Source of the DNA: Candidatus Hydrogenedentota bacterium
GTDB taxonomy: Bacteria > Hydrogenedentota > Hydrogenedentia > Hydrogenedentales > JAEUWI01
Direction: 5' to 3'
NCBI GenBank assembly: GCA_016791475.1
Contig: JAEUWI010000015.1
Location: forward strand, 1 to 64,000
Length of the DNA stretch: 64,000 nt
Part shown: piece by piece, positions 8,844 through 16,928 of the stretch
How positions within the stretch are numbered: the first letter of the stretch is position 1
How the letters are laid out: each line of letters opens with the position of its first letter
Translations under genes and position numbers: made by a program
The notes under the pieces: model-generated
Told to the model about the DNA's origin: nothing
What the model saw: the letters and a program-made list of their open reading frames with translations, nothing else
The model's database searches: none

Positions 8844-10187
8844 CTACGTTTCGTAGCCCCTGCGCTGGGCGCGCTTGAGATAGGCATTGGCCTCGGGATC
8901 GTTAACAAACTCTTCCTTCTCCGGGTCCCAGGCAAGTTTCCGACCGGTCCAGCGCGCGATGTTACCCAGGTGGCAAACAGTGGTTGAACGGTGGCCCGTT
9001 TCCATTTCGGCCGAGGGCCATTCGCGGGTGCGAACGCACTCCAGCCAGTTCCTCAGGTGTTCCAGCGTGTCATCGCGACCTTTGGGCTCGTCCACGCGCG
9101 TTTTTTCCGCGTCGCCATCGCGCTTGATTTCGTATACGCCCCGGGAGATGCTCATGGCGCCCTTTGTTCCCACGAAAAACCCGCCCCCGGCCGGCCCCTT
9201 ACCGTCCATGTGCACGGTGACGCCGTTTGCGTAGCGGAAGACCACGGGACAGGCCAGTTTCGCGGCTTCGGGCCATGGGTGTTCGCCCTTGAGGGGAGTA
9301 CCTTGAAAAGATAGTTGTCCCGGACCGAAAGGCTCTGGCCAAATTTCCACCGGGCCGCTGTCCCCCATGCCCAGTCCCCATTGGATCATGTCCAGGCTGT
9401 GAGCGCCCCAGCCGGTCATCTCACCACCCGAATAGGGGCGATAGGAAATCCAGCCGTAGGGACGTCCATCTTCGTAGGTCTTGCCATCGCCGCGCGGCGC
9501 AAACAGCAGCGGATGAAATGGGCGTACTTCCGCCTGTCCGCACCAGCGGTCCCAGTCCAATCCCGCGGGCGCGTCTTCCCCGCCCAGTTCACATTCCCAG
9601 GGACTCGGCAGATTCGCCGTATGCACTTCCGTGATCTCGCCGATCTCGCCATCGTGAAGCCGCCGCATACCCTCCCGGCAGGCGACCATGGTACGTTGCT
9701 GGCTGCCGGTCTGGGCAATGCACCCATGCTTACGCACGGCGCGCACCATTTGCCTGCCTTCATCGATGGTGAGGGTCAGCGGTTTTTCGCAGTAGACGTC
9801 CTTGCCCGCGCGGCACGCGTCAATCACCGGTCTTGCGTGCCAGTGATCCGGCGTCGCGATAACCACGGCGTCGATTTCGGGTGAATCCAGAAGTTCACGA
9901 TAGTCATCGTAGAGTGCCGCACCCGGAAAGCGCTTCCCCACTTCTTCGAGACGCGGACGGTAGAGGTCGCAGAGCGCCACAAGCTTTCCCTCTTCCGGAA
10001 GTCCGTATAGACTGTTCGCGCGCCGTCCGCAGCCGATGTAGCCCACGCGAATGGGACCGCTCGCGGGCAGGCGACGCGTGGGAGTGGTCGCGCAGGAAGT
10101 GAGAAGCGTGGGCGCGGCGGAGAGCGCCAATGCCGCGCCGGATTGCTTGAGGAATGTGCGGCGTGGGATGGATACGGGACTTTTCAT
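8844..10187 (-). CDS. Tat-exported Gfo/Idh/MocA-family oxidoreductase
   Basis: A 447-aa protein. The N-terminus has a twin-arginine motif (PRRTFLKQ) and a lipobox-like LLTSC at residues 28-32, so it may be a Tat-exported lipoprotein. The Rossmann domain starts at about residue 45 with VGYIGCGRR, and the family motif CEKPLT follows DAVVIATPDHWHARP. Gfo/Idh/MocA enzymes oxidise or reduce sugars and cyclitols with NAD(P) held tightly, as in periplasmic glucose-fructose oxidoreductase. The substrate cannot be told. It lies 33 nt downstream of an enolase-superfamily gene, also Tat-exported, which suggests a two-enzyme periplasmic sugar-acid or sugar conversion. Confidence 0.85.
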   Translation of the reverse strand: MKSPVSIPRRTFLKQSGAALALSAAPTLLTSCATTPTRRLPASGPIRVGYIGCGRRANSLYGLPEEGKLVALCDLYRPRLEEVGKRFPGAALYDDYRELLDSPEIDAVVIATPDHWHARPVIDACRAGKDVYCEKPLTLTIDEGRQMVRAVRKHGCIAQTGSQQRTMVACREGMRRLHDGEIGEITEVHTANLPSPWECELGGEDAPAGLDWDRWCGQAEVRPFHPLLFAPRGDGKTYEDGRPYGWISYRPYSGGEMTGWGAHSLDMIQWGLGMGDSGPVEIWPEPFGPGQLSFQGTPLKGEHPWPEAAKLACPVVFRYANGVTVHMDGKGPAGGGFFVGTKGAMSISRGVYEIKRDGDAEKTRVDEPKGRDDTLEHLRNWLECVRTREWPSAEMETGHRSTTVCHLGNIARWTGRKLAWDPEKEEFVNDPEANAYLKRAQRRGYET

Positions 10188-10220
10188 GGCGTCAACCTCG
10201 CTGGTTGCGAATGCGTAGCC

Positions 10221-11465
10221 CTATTGAACCTTGGACTGGTCCATCAGAGCCCGCAGTTTTTCTTCATCGACCTCGATACCCAGTCCCGGCCCCTGCGGAA
10301 TGGGCACCTTGCCCCCCTGGGGAACAAAAGGCTCTTTGATCACGCTTGCCCCGAGAAACTGCGGACCATTCAGTGCCGCCGGATACTTGAGACCATAGGC
10401 CCCATACAGAATCAGCGACGCGGCTAGCGAAACGTCGGGATCGGTCAGGCCGCTGCCGAGGAAGAGCAGTCCCTCGTTTTCAAGGATTTCCACCTGTTGA
10501 GAGGCCGAAACGAGACCTCCGCAGCGGGCAGGCTTCAGGGCCGCGCCATTGCAGCAGCCCAGCTTGACGAATTCAATCAGATCCGTTGGCGAGACGACGC
10601 CCTCATCCAGAATAATCGGCAGCGCGCCTTGCCGTATCAGTTCCTGGTATCCGGTCAAGCGGTTGGAGGGCAGCGGCTGCTCCAGAACGGCGACACCGGC
10701 ATCAGCCAGGCGCGGCGCGGCGTCCAACGCGGTCGCCAGATCATATCCACCATTGGCATCGGCCCAGAGAAAGCCCTCGGGCACCAGACGCTTCAGCGTG
10801 CGGCACATTTCGATGTCAAACTTGATGTCAGGCGCCACCTTGACGTTGAAGTTCTCGAAGCCCCGCTCCCGGCCCTTCTCAATCAGAGGCTCCAGCTCGT
10901 CCAGCGTCTTGGGATTCAGGGTCCAGCTCAGCACGAGCTCCTTCCCCGCCTCGCGACCCCAGAGTTGGGCGATGTTCAACCCGGACGCCTTTCCGATCAG
11001 GTCATGAAGCGCCATATCGATACCGCTCTTGGTGATGGGCGCGCCCGTGGAAAAGGAATTCGCCACTTCCCGGTTCATGGCATCGTGGGCGCCCTTGAGA
11101 TCGAAGGGATCGCGCCCGAGGAGTACCGGGGTAAGGTAGCGCTCGATAGTACTGACCGCGCTTTCCAGCGTCTCGTAGCTCCAGCGGGGCACGGGCACGC
11201 TCTCCCCCCAGCCCACCGTGCCGTCGTCCGCCGTAATTTTGACCAGTACCGAGGGACGCCCCGTGCCCGTTGGGCCTTCGAAGAACTTGAAGCGCATTAC
11301 GGTGGGATAGATGACCGGGAAGGTTTCAATACGCTCAATGCGCAGGACCCGCCCCCCCACCGCCAATACGTTTTCGCTCAGTGCCATGCCAGCAACTCCA
11401 AACAGCCCCGCCCCGAGAAAGCTCCGGCGACTCCAGGCGCGCTGTTTTCCGCGTTCCGACTGCAT
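10221..11465 (-). CDS. Tat-exported mandelate racemase/muconate lactonizing family enzyme
   Basis: About 414 aa from ATG 11465. The longer frame to 11690 only reads through the upstream gene's end. The product begins with a Tat signal (SRRSFLGAG). The enolase-superfamily barrel has the expected residues in order: Lys in FNVKVAPD, metal ligands in WADANGGYD, LEQPLP and ILDEGV, and a second Lys in GAALKPARCGG. The two-lysine arrangement is that of the muconate-lactonizing/dipeptide-epimerase subgroup; the substrate is not determined. Export of such an enzyme is uncommon among studied members but frequent in Planctomycetes-like genomes. It lies 56 nt after the reductase gene and may end the same transcript together with the Gfo/Idh gene. 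Confidence 0.82.
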   Translation of the reverse strand: MQSERGKQRAWSRRSFLGAGLFGVAGMALSENVLAVGGRVLRIERIETFPVIYPTVMRFKFFEGPTGTGRPSVLVKITADDGTVGWGESVPVPRWSYETLESAVSTIERYLTPVLLGRDPFDLKGAHDAMNREVANSFSTGAPITKSGIDMALHDLIGKASGLNIAQLWGREAGKELVLSWTLNPKTLDELEPLIEKGRERGFENFNVKVAPDIKFDIEMCRTLKRLVPEGFLWADANGGYDLATALDAAPRLADAGVAVLEQPLPSNRLTGYQELIRQGALPIILDEGVVSPTDLIEFVKLGCCNGAALKPARCGGLVSASQQVEILENEGLLFLGSGLTDPDVSLAASLILYGAYGLKYPAALNGPQFLGASVIKEPFVPQGGKVPIPQGPGLGIEVDEEKLRALMDQSKVQ

Positions 11466-11521
11466 GTCCTTACCCTGTCCGAGGGTTGCGTTTCCACGTC
11501 GTGGCAAACAGGTTTCACCTG

Positions 11522-12382
11522 TCAGTATATCAGCTCCGCCCAGCGACCGCTTGATTCGAGGCCCTGCCGGATGGCCGACCAGGCCGCTTCGGAATCCGCG
11601 ATCTTTATCATGGTCTTGTTGAAGCTCTCCAGCGCGGGTTCGAGCCCGGCGATGTAGACGTAGGTATTGGGATCCTGCATGAGGTTCCATACCTCTTCGC
11701 CGTAGTCGTTCATGTGGGCTTCCCAGGTAACGGGCGCCTGGAGATGCGGGCGGGGACTCACGGCCTCGAATGCCTTGAAGCTGTCGTCGTCGTAGTACAG
11801 ATTGAAGTCGTTGACGACGTCGTTCATGTAGAGCAATTCCAGACCATGATTCGCGCCGTAGAAAAGCCTCACCTGGCCGCGCCAGTAGCCCTTATCGTGG
11901 AAGATGCGCTTCACAAAGGCACGGAAGGGCGCGATACCGGTTCCAACGCCGACCATGATCATGTTGGCGTCGGGCGAGCTCGGCATGGTGAAGTGGTTAC
12001 CATAAGGACCCGTAATCGTGATGGCGTCGCCGGGTTTACGATCGCAGAGGTAGTTGGAGGCCACCCCCGGATACTCTTCGCCGTTTACCTCGTCGATATA
12101 GGAGCAGCGCCGCACGCAAATGGCGATTTCGGTGCCCTTGCCGTCTTCACCCAGCCGGGTGCTCGCGATGGAGTAGAGCCGCAAATGGTGCGGGTTGCCA
12201 AACTCGTTCTCATGAGAGATCAGCACGCCGATGCTCTGTCCTTCGACAAAGGAAAGGCTCCCACCCGGTACGAGCAGGGTGATGTGGCGCACTTCCACCG
12301 GCGATTCTTCCGGTGTTATGCGGCGGGTATCCTTGACGACGGCCGTATGGGGATGGTTGGTGTCATAGTAGGAAAGCTTCAT
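11522..12382 (-). CDS. Ferredoxin-NADP+ reductase, plant-type
   Basis: About 286 aa from ATG 12382 (AGGAG 8 nt upstream). FAD is bound through RLYSIAS in the N-terminal beta-barrel. The NADP domain has GVGTGIAPFRAF and YVYIAGLEPALE, and the C-terminus WAELIY ends in the flavin-stacking aromatic typical of plant-type FNR. It would exchange electrons between ferredoxin (or flavodoxin) and NADP(H). It follows rnfA and a small membrane peptide; its ATG overlaps the peptide's TGA by 3 nt. This places NADP exchange in the same transcript as the ferredoxin-producing PFOR and the ferredoxin-using Rnf complex. No 2Fe-2S motif is present, so it is not NqrF. Confidence 0.88.
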   Translation of the reverse strand: MKLSYYDTNHPHTAVVKDTRRITPEESPVEVRHITLLVPGGSLSFVEGQSIGVLISHENEFGNPHHLRLYSIASTRLGEDGKGTEIAICVRRCSYIDEVNGEEYPGVASNYLCDRKPGDAITITGPYGNHFTMPSSPDANMIMVGVGTGIAPFRAFVKRIFHDKGYWRGQVRLFYGANHGLELLYMNDVVNDFNLYYDDDSFKAFEAVSPRPHLQAPVTWEAHMNDYGEEVWNLMQDPNTYVYIAGLEPALESFNKTMIKIADSEAAWSAIRQGLESSGRWAELIY

Positions 12383-12585
12383 GACTTGATCTCCTGATTC
12401 GTGCGCCGTGCCGGCGCCGGTTGTGCGGTGTGGCACGCCCCCGACGAGGGGCAATACCGGCAGCCTTGACCGTCTGTATCGGGTGTGCCGGGCCCGTGCT
12501 CGTGCGGGGTCGCGCCGCAGCGATGCAGCACGGCCAGCGCCGCAGCGACGGCGAGCCAGGCAACGAGTAACTTCAACATAATCAT
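12379..12585 (-). CDS. Small Cys/His-rich single-span membrane peptide
   Basis: A peptide of 68 aa starting MIMLKLL at ATG 12585 (a second ATG lies at 12579). The hydrophobic segment covers residues 2-21, followed by a soluble tail with HRCG, PHEHG and GCRYCPSSGACH: four Cys and several His that could hold a metal or Fe-S cluster. The start lies just downstream of the rnfA stop and the stop overlaps the reductase start (ATGA), so it is clearly part of the operon. I recognise no family; it resembles the small cysteine-rich membrane peptides found beside FeoB only in general layout. A role in Rnf assembly or in passing electrons to the reductase is a guess. Confidence 0.6.
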   Translation of the reverse strand: MIMLKLLVAWLAVAAALAVLHRCGATPHEHGPGTPDTDGQGCRYCPSSGACHTAQPAPARRTNQEIKS

Positions 12586-12589
12586 CGTA

Positions 12590-13171
12590 TCAATTCCCCA
12601 ATCCGGCAAAGCCCATGAAGGCGAGGGATAGAATGCCCGCAACCATGAGCGCCAGCCCGGAGCCCCGGGCGATACCGGGGAGATTGTTCAGCGCCAGTTG
12701 CTCGCGCAACCCCGCCATGATCACGAGCGCGAGGGTGAATCCCGCACCGGAACCCAGGGCGTAGGCGATGCACTGGAGGAGGTTGTAACCCTTGAACGTC
12801 TGGAAAAGGGCAAGTCCGAGAATCGCGCAATTGGTGGTGATAAGCGGCAGGTAGATACCCAGCGCGCGAAAGAGTCCCGGGCTGTGTTTCCGCAACGCCA
12901 TTTCAACGAGCTGCACCGCCGAAGCAATGACGGCGATGTAGCAGATCAGGCGGAGATATTCCATCCCGACGCTGACCAGCAGCGCGTTAATGGCGTAGGC
13001 GCAGACCGAGGTAACCACCATGACAAACACGACCGCGAGCCCCATGCGGCTTGCAGTCTCGAATTTTCCCGATACGCCAAGAAAGGGACAGATACCGAGA
13101 AAGGCGCTCAGCACGAAGTTGTTGATGATGCAGGAATTCAACAGAATGAAGGTCAGTGAATCATCCGACAT
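12590..13171 (-). CDS. rnfA: Rnf complex subunit RnfA
   Basis: An integral membrane subunit of the Rnf ferredoxin:acceptor ion pump, 193 aa with six predicted membrane helices. ATG 13171 (MSDDSLTFILLNSCIINNFV) is the start. The longer frame to 13459 is a read-through of the rnfE region. RnfA and RnfE are inverted-topology homologues that together hold a membrane [2Fe-2S] cluster; the helix-1 cysteine is seen in NSCIINN and the helix-4 one in ITTNCAILGLAL. The gene overlaps the rnfE stop by 11 nt. NqrE is the homologue in Na+-NQR, but the surrounding set (rnfB, rnfC) identifies this as Rnf. Confidence 0.93.
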   Translation of the reverse strand: MSDDSLTFILLNSCIINNFVLSAFLGICPFLGVSGKFETASRMGLAVVFVMVVTSVCAYAINALLVSVGMEYLRLICYIAVIASAVQLVEMALRKHSPGLFRALGIYLPLITTNCAILGLALFQTFKGYNLLQCIAYALGSGAGFTLALVIMAGLREQLALNNLPGIARGSGLALMVAGILSLAFMGFAGLGN

Positions 13172-13805
13172 GACGGGTTGCCTCCGAGGTCGCCCGCCGC
13201 GCGCCGCGCGCCTTGAACCACGCGAAGAGCAGGAGCCAGGCCCCCAACACAAAAAAGCCGCCTGGGGGCAGGGCCATGATGGCCATGGGCTCGAATTGGG
13301 GGCCGAACAGGTCATGGCCCATGAGGGAGCCGTTCCCCAGGAGTTCCCGCACCGAACCAAGGCACAGAAGTGCGAAAGTGAAACCCGCGCCCATTCCCAA
13401 TGCGTCCAGGAGCGCGAGACCGACGCCGTTCTTCGATGCGAAAGCCTCCGCCCGGCCAAGTATGATGCAATTCACCACAATCAACTGGATAAAGGGACCA
13501 AGGGCGAGATAGATGTCGAGGCTGATGGCCTGAATGACATAGTCCACCACGGTCACGAACGTCGCGATGATTATGACATAGGTGGCCATTCGGACTTGTG
13601 TTGGTATCACGTGCCGCAACAGCGACACAAGCAGGCTGGACATGACCAGCACGACAAGGGTTGCCAGGCCCATCGCGAGGGCGTTTACCACGGAATTTGT
13701 CACCGCCAGCGTGGGACACAGACCGAGTTGAATGACGAAAACCGGATTCTCACGCCACAGCCCCTTAATGAAGGTGTCAACTGAGTTGCTCGATTGCGTG
13801 TTCAT
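13161..13805 (-). CDS. rnfE: Rnf complex subunit RnfE
   Basis: A 214-aa, six-helix membrane subunit homologous to RnfA and NqrD. Family marks are NPVFVIQLGLCPTLAVTNS at the N-terminus, with the cluster-binding Cys in GLCPTLAV, and IVVNCIILGRAEAFA in the second half, with the other Cys. Its start codon overlaps the rnfG stop by 4 nt (ATGA). The C-terminal 20 residues are basic (FKARGARRATSEATRH) and end in the cytoplasm. Confidence 0.93.
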   Translation of the reverse strand: MNTQSSNSVDTFIKGLWRENPVFVIQLGLCPTLAVTNSVVNALAMGLATLVVLVMSSLLVSLLRHVIPTQVRMATYVIIIATFVTVVDYVIQAISLDIYLALGPFIQLIVVNCIILGRAEAFASKNGVGLALLDALGMGAGFTFALLCLGSVRELLGNGSLMGHDLFGPQFEPMAIMALPPGGFFVLGAWLLLFAWFKARGARRATSEATRHVG

Positions 13806-14509
13806 CGCGCAGCCTTTCGAATCACGTCCAGCTCGGGCCGTACACGGGGAAGGGCGTCGCGCAGGCTCCGGTCCATCATGACCGCTACGGCCTTGGAGCC
13901 GATGGTGGCCCCGGAAATTCCGTCCACCTCCCAGGGTTGCGACTTCGTACCGTGTTTCACCGCCGTTATTGCGTTCACGAGTGTGTTATTCGCCGGGTCC
14001 ACCGTGGCGTCCAGTGCCAGAAAGTTCTCCAGGAAAGCCGGGTCCTTCCCAATCTTGTCGCCCAGCCCCGGGGTCTCTTTTGACTCGATTACCGTCATGC
14101 CCGTGACGATCTGACGATCGGGATCATAACCGTAGAGTATCCGCACCACGTCCTGGTAACCTTGTCCCGACGCCTCAAGGGCCAGCCCTTTCAACGCCCC
14201 ACCTTCGTCGTAAACCGCATAGAATCGAGCACCGAAGGCCGCATGTGCGGGATCGGGATTGACTCCGGCCTCGCCAAAGGCGAACTCGCGTTTCGTCGCG
14301 CCGCCGGGCACCACCTTGAAGATGGCCCGGTCAATCCGCGCCGTGCGGTTGGCCTCAATGTAGGGCGCGGTCACCTGGAAAGCCCCCACAATGAGGAGGC
14401 CGGAAAGGGCCGAAATCAGCGTAAGCGCCCTCACCATTCGGCCGGTGTTCACGGGGGCGACCGCCGATGCTTTTTCATCCTGTACCGATGCTACGGGAGC
14501 GTCAGCCAT
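13802..14509 (-). CDS. rnfG: Rnf complex subunit RnfG (covalent FMN)
   Basis: About 235 aa from ATG 14509 (MADAPVAS); the longer frame to 14557 starts inside rnfD. One membrane helix (about residues 27-47) anchors a periplasmic FMN-binding domain. The flavinylation motif is SGAT within DGISGATIGSKAV, where FMN is attached to Thr by phosphoester, and the family stretch ETPGLGDKI is present. RnfG passes electrons between the flavin of RnfD and the RnfA/E core. It overlaps the rnfD stop by 8 nt and the rnfE start by 4 nt. Flavinylation needs an ApbE-type transferase, which is not in the window. Confidence 0.92.
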   Translation of the reverse strand: MADAPVASVQDEKASAVAPVNTGRMVRALTLISALSGLLIVGAFQVTAPYIEANRTARIDRAIFKVVPGGATKREFAFGEAGVNPDPAHAAFGARFYAVYDEGGALKGLALEASGQGYQDVVRILYGYDPDRQIVTGMTVIESKETPGLGDKIGKDPAFLENFLALDATVDPANNTLVNAITAVKHGTKSQPWEVDGISGATIGSKAVAVMMDRSLRDALPRVRPELDVIRKAAR

Positions 14510-15554
14510 GACTCGCCTTCCGCTCGCCGAATACACGCGGCTGGGTCCACTGGTCAATGAGGGGGCTCAGGGCATTACCGAGCAGTATCGCGTACATGAC
14601 GCCCTCGGGGAGGCCGCCTTTCACTCGGATTACAATTGTCAGGGAACCAATGAAAGCGCCGTAGATCCAGATTCCGCGCGGTGTCACCGGTGAACCGACC
14701 ATATCCGAAGCCATGAAGAATGCACCCAGCATAAGGCCGCCGGAGAAAAGCATGAAAAAGGGTCCGGGGCAGGCGGTGGAATCGTATAGATGGAAGGCCG
14801 TGCTCATCAGGAAGGCCGAGCCGAGTACGGCGACCGGGATTCGCCAGTTTACGATTCTGCGTACGACGAGAAAGGCCCCGGCGACTGCGATGAGCAGGGC
14901 GCTGGTTTCCCCCGCCGATCCGGCCGTCGTCCCGAGGAGCAGATCCCAGAGGCCCGTGCCAACCTGGCTGAATTTCTGCAAAGACAAGGGCGTGGCGCCA
15001 CTGAAACCGTCCACGGCGTGTTCCAGAACCCAGGCGTCGACCGCGGGCGGAGAGCAGAAGGGCGGCGCGAGGGACGACGGGATGAAGGTTGCGAATCGCC
15101 CCGATGCGAAGGCGGGCGACCAGGTGGTGAGCGCAACGGGGTAGGAAGCCTGAAGGAAGGCTCGCCCCACGAGCGCGGGATTGAATACATTGGCGCCCAG
15201 GCCTCCGAAGAGCGCCTTGCCCAGTCCGATGGAAATTGCGCCGCCGAGCGCCGCCATCCAGAGCGGCAGGCCCGGTGGCAGCGTCAGGGCCAGTAGCAGT
15301 CCGGTGATGGCGGCGCTGCCATCGGAAAGGCTTGAGGGCCTGCCCGAGAACACATTGAAGAGCGCCTCGGCCAGGAGGCAGGCCACCGTACTTGTGACGA
15401 TCAGGGCGAGCGCACTCAGGCCAAACTGCCAGACACTGAAGGCGCAGAGGGGCAGCAGCGCGAGAATCACTTGATACATGATCGCGTCGACACCCGCTTT
15501 CCGGTGTACGTGGGGCGCGGCCTGAAGCTCCAGCAGATGCCCGTTGGCGCTCAT
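14502..15554 (-). CDS. rnfD: Rnf complex subunit RnfD (covalent FMN)
   Basis: About 350 aa from ATG 15554 (MSANGHLLELQAAPHVH); upstream codons to 15659 belong to the rnfC frame shadow. It is a multi-helix membrane protein of the RnfD/NqrB family. Conserved marks are GGLGANVFNPALVGRAF and the covalent FMN site SGAT in VDGFSGATPLS. The start overlaps the rnfC stop by 4 nt (ATGA). Together with RnfG it carries electrons across the membrane, coupled to Na+ or H+ export; which ion cannot be read from the sequence here. Confidence 0.92.
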   Translation of the reverse strand: MSANGHLLELQAAPHVHRKAGVDAIMYQVILALLPLCAFSVWQFGLSALALIVTSTVACLLAEALFNVFSGRPSSLSDGSAAITGLLLALTLPPGLPLWMAALGGAISIGLGKALFGGLGANVFNPALVGRAFLQASYPVALTTWSPAFASGRFATFIPSSLAPPFCSPPAVDAWVLEHAVDGFSGATPLSLQKFSQVGTGLWDLLLGTTAGSAGETSALLIAVAGAFLVVRRIVNWRIPVAVLGSAFLMSTAFHLYDSTACPGPFFMLFSGGLMLGAFFMASDMVGSPVTPRGIWIYGAFIGSLTIVIRVKGGLPEGVMYAILLGNALSPLIDQWTQPRVFGERKASHG

Positions 15555-16894
15555 GAAACCGCCTTTCGTTCCCGAACGATCTGCTTGCCGATCCGGAAGT
15601 ACTGAACCAGCGGTATGTCCGACGGACACACATAGGAGCAGCAGCCGCACTCGAAGCAATCCATCAGGTGATACTGCGACGCCATGCGATCATAGTCCCG
15701 GACCCTGGCGAGCTGCCCCAGGTAACAGGGATTCAAATGAATCGGGCAAACTTCGAGACAGGCGCCACACTTGATGCAGGGGCGCTCCGCCCTCGCGGCG
15801 GCACCGTCTTCGCCGGGCAGAACCACAATACCGGATAGGCCCTTGGTAACGGGCGTATCCCAGGAACTGACGGCCGTGCCCATCATCGGTCCGCCGAAGA
15901 CCACCCGTGCATTCCCCGGTTTCAATCCGACGCAGGCCAGAACATGCCGGACTGGCGTCCCCAGCGGAACCAGATAGTTGCCGGGCTTCTCGATCCCCTC
16001 TCCCGTCACCGTTATAACCCGCTCGATGAGGCCCTGCCGCTGCGGAAGCAACTCGCCGATTTGGGCAAGGGTGGCCACATTGAAAACCGCCGCCCCAACA
16101 TCGGAAGGCAGTCCGCCGGCGGGCACCTCGCGCTTTAGCAGGGACTTGATGAGGATTTTTTCGGCCCCCTGTGGATAGCGCGTCGCTACGGTGCGAAGTT
16201 CCACCTCGTCCCGATCACGCATGGCCTTGGTCAAGGCCGCCACGGCGTCCGGCTTGTTCGCTTCAACGCCGATCACGGCCCGAGCCGCACCCAACGCCTT
16301 TCGAACTACCGCCAGGCCCCGAAGTACGGCATCCGGCTGCTCAACCATGAGGCGGTGATCGGTTGTGAGGCGGGGCTCGCACTCGCATCCGTTTGCGATA
16401 ACCGTATCCACCGTGCACCCATCCGGAACCCTCAGCTTCACGTGGGTCGGAAACGCCGCGCCACCAAGGCCGACCACGCCGGTCTCCTGAACCGCGCCGA
16501 CCAGCGCCTCGGGCGACATGGTCGATATATCCTGTTCGAAGCCGTACAAAACCGACTGGCTCGCGCTCGGATAGACGTCGATGATGATCGTAGGCACCCG
16601 GGCCCCGCGGGGCGTGGTCAGGTCCATTATCGCCCGAACACGTCCCGTTGCGGGGGCGTGCATGGGAACCGACATGAAGCCAGACGCGCTGGCTATCGGC
16701 TCGCCGCGAACCACTTCCTGTCCCGGATGGACCAGGGCGATGGCGGGCGTGCCGACATGCTGCGAAAGGGGTACGTAGACCACTTCCGGAAAGGGCAGGC
16801 GAACCACCGCCTTGTGAGCCGTGAGCTCCTTGTGCTCAGGTGGATATAGCCCTTCCGGGGACTTGTCCCACCATTCTCGCAACAGGTTCAGCAT
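15551..16894 (-). CDS. rnfC: Rnf complex subunit RnfC
   Basis: A 447-aa peripheral subunit that carries flavin and two [4Fe-4S] clusters and is the usual NAD-reactive face of Rnf. The flavin/NADH-type domain contains GLGGAAFPTHVKL and IANGCECEP. The C-terminal ferredoxin part has CIKCGACLEVCP and CFECGCCSYVCP. It lacks the long Ala/Lys-rich tail seen in E. coli RsxC and is close to the compact bacterial form. It lies 34 nt downstream of the PFOR gene and 4 nt overlapping with rnfD, so PFOR is embedded within the Rnf operon. Confidence 0.92.
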   Translation of the reverse strand: MLNLLREWWDKSPEGLYPPEHKELTAHKAVVRLPFPEVVYVPLSQHVGTPAIALVHPGQEVVRGEPIASASGFMSVPMHAPATGRVRAIMDLTTPRGARVPTIIIDVYPSASQSVLYGFEQDISTMSPEALVGAVQETGVVGLGGAAFPTHVKLRVPDGCTVDTVIANGCECEPRLTTDHRLMVEQPDAVLRGLAVVRKALGAARAVIGVEANKPDAVAALTKAMRDRDEVELRTVATRYPQGAEKILIKSLLKREVPAGGLPSDVGAAVFNVATLAQIGELLPQRQGLIERVITVTGEGIEKPGNYLVPLGTPVRHVLACVGLKPGNARVVFGGPMMGTAVSSWDTPVTKGLSGIVVLPGEDGAAARAERPCIKCGACLEVCPIHLNPCYLGQLARVRDYDRMASQYHLMDCFECGCCSYVCPSDIPLVQYFRIGKQIVRERKAVS

Positions 16895-16928
16895 AGTTCG
16901 CGTGCCTTCGTTGACCGATACATGACGC

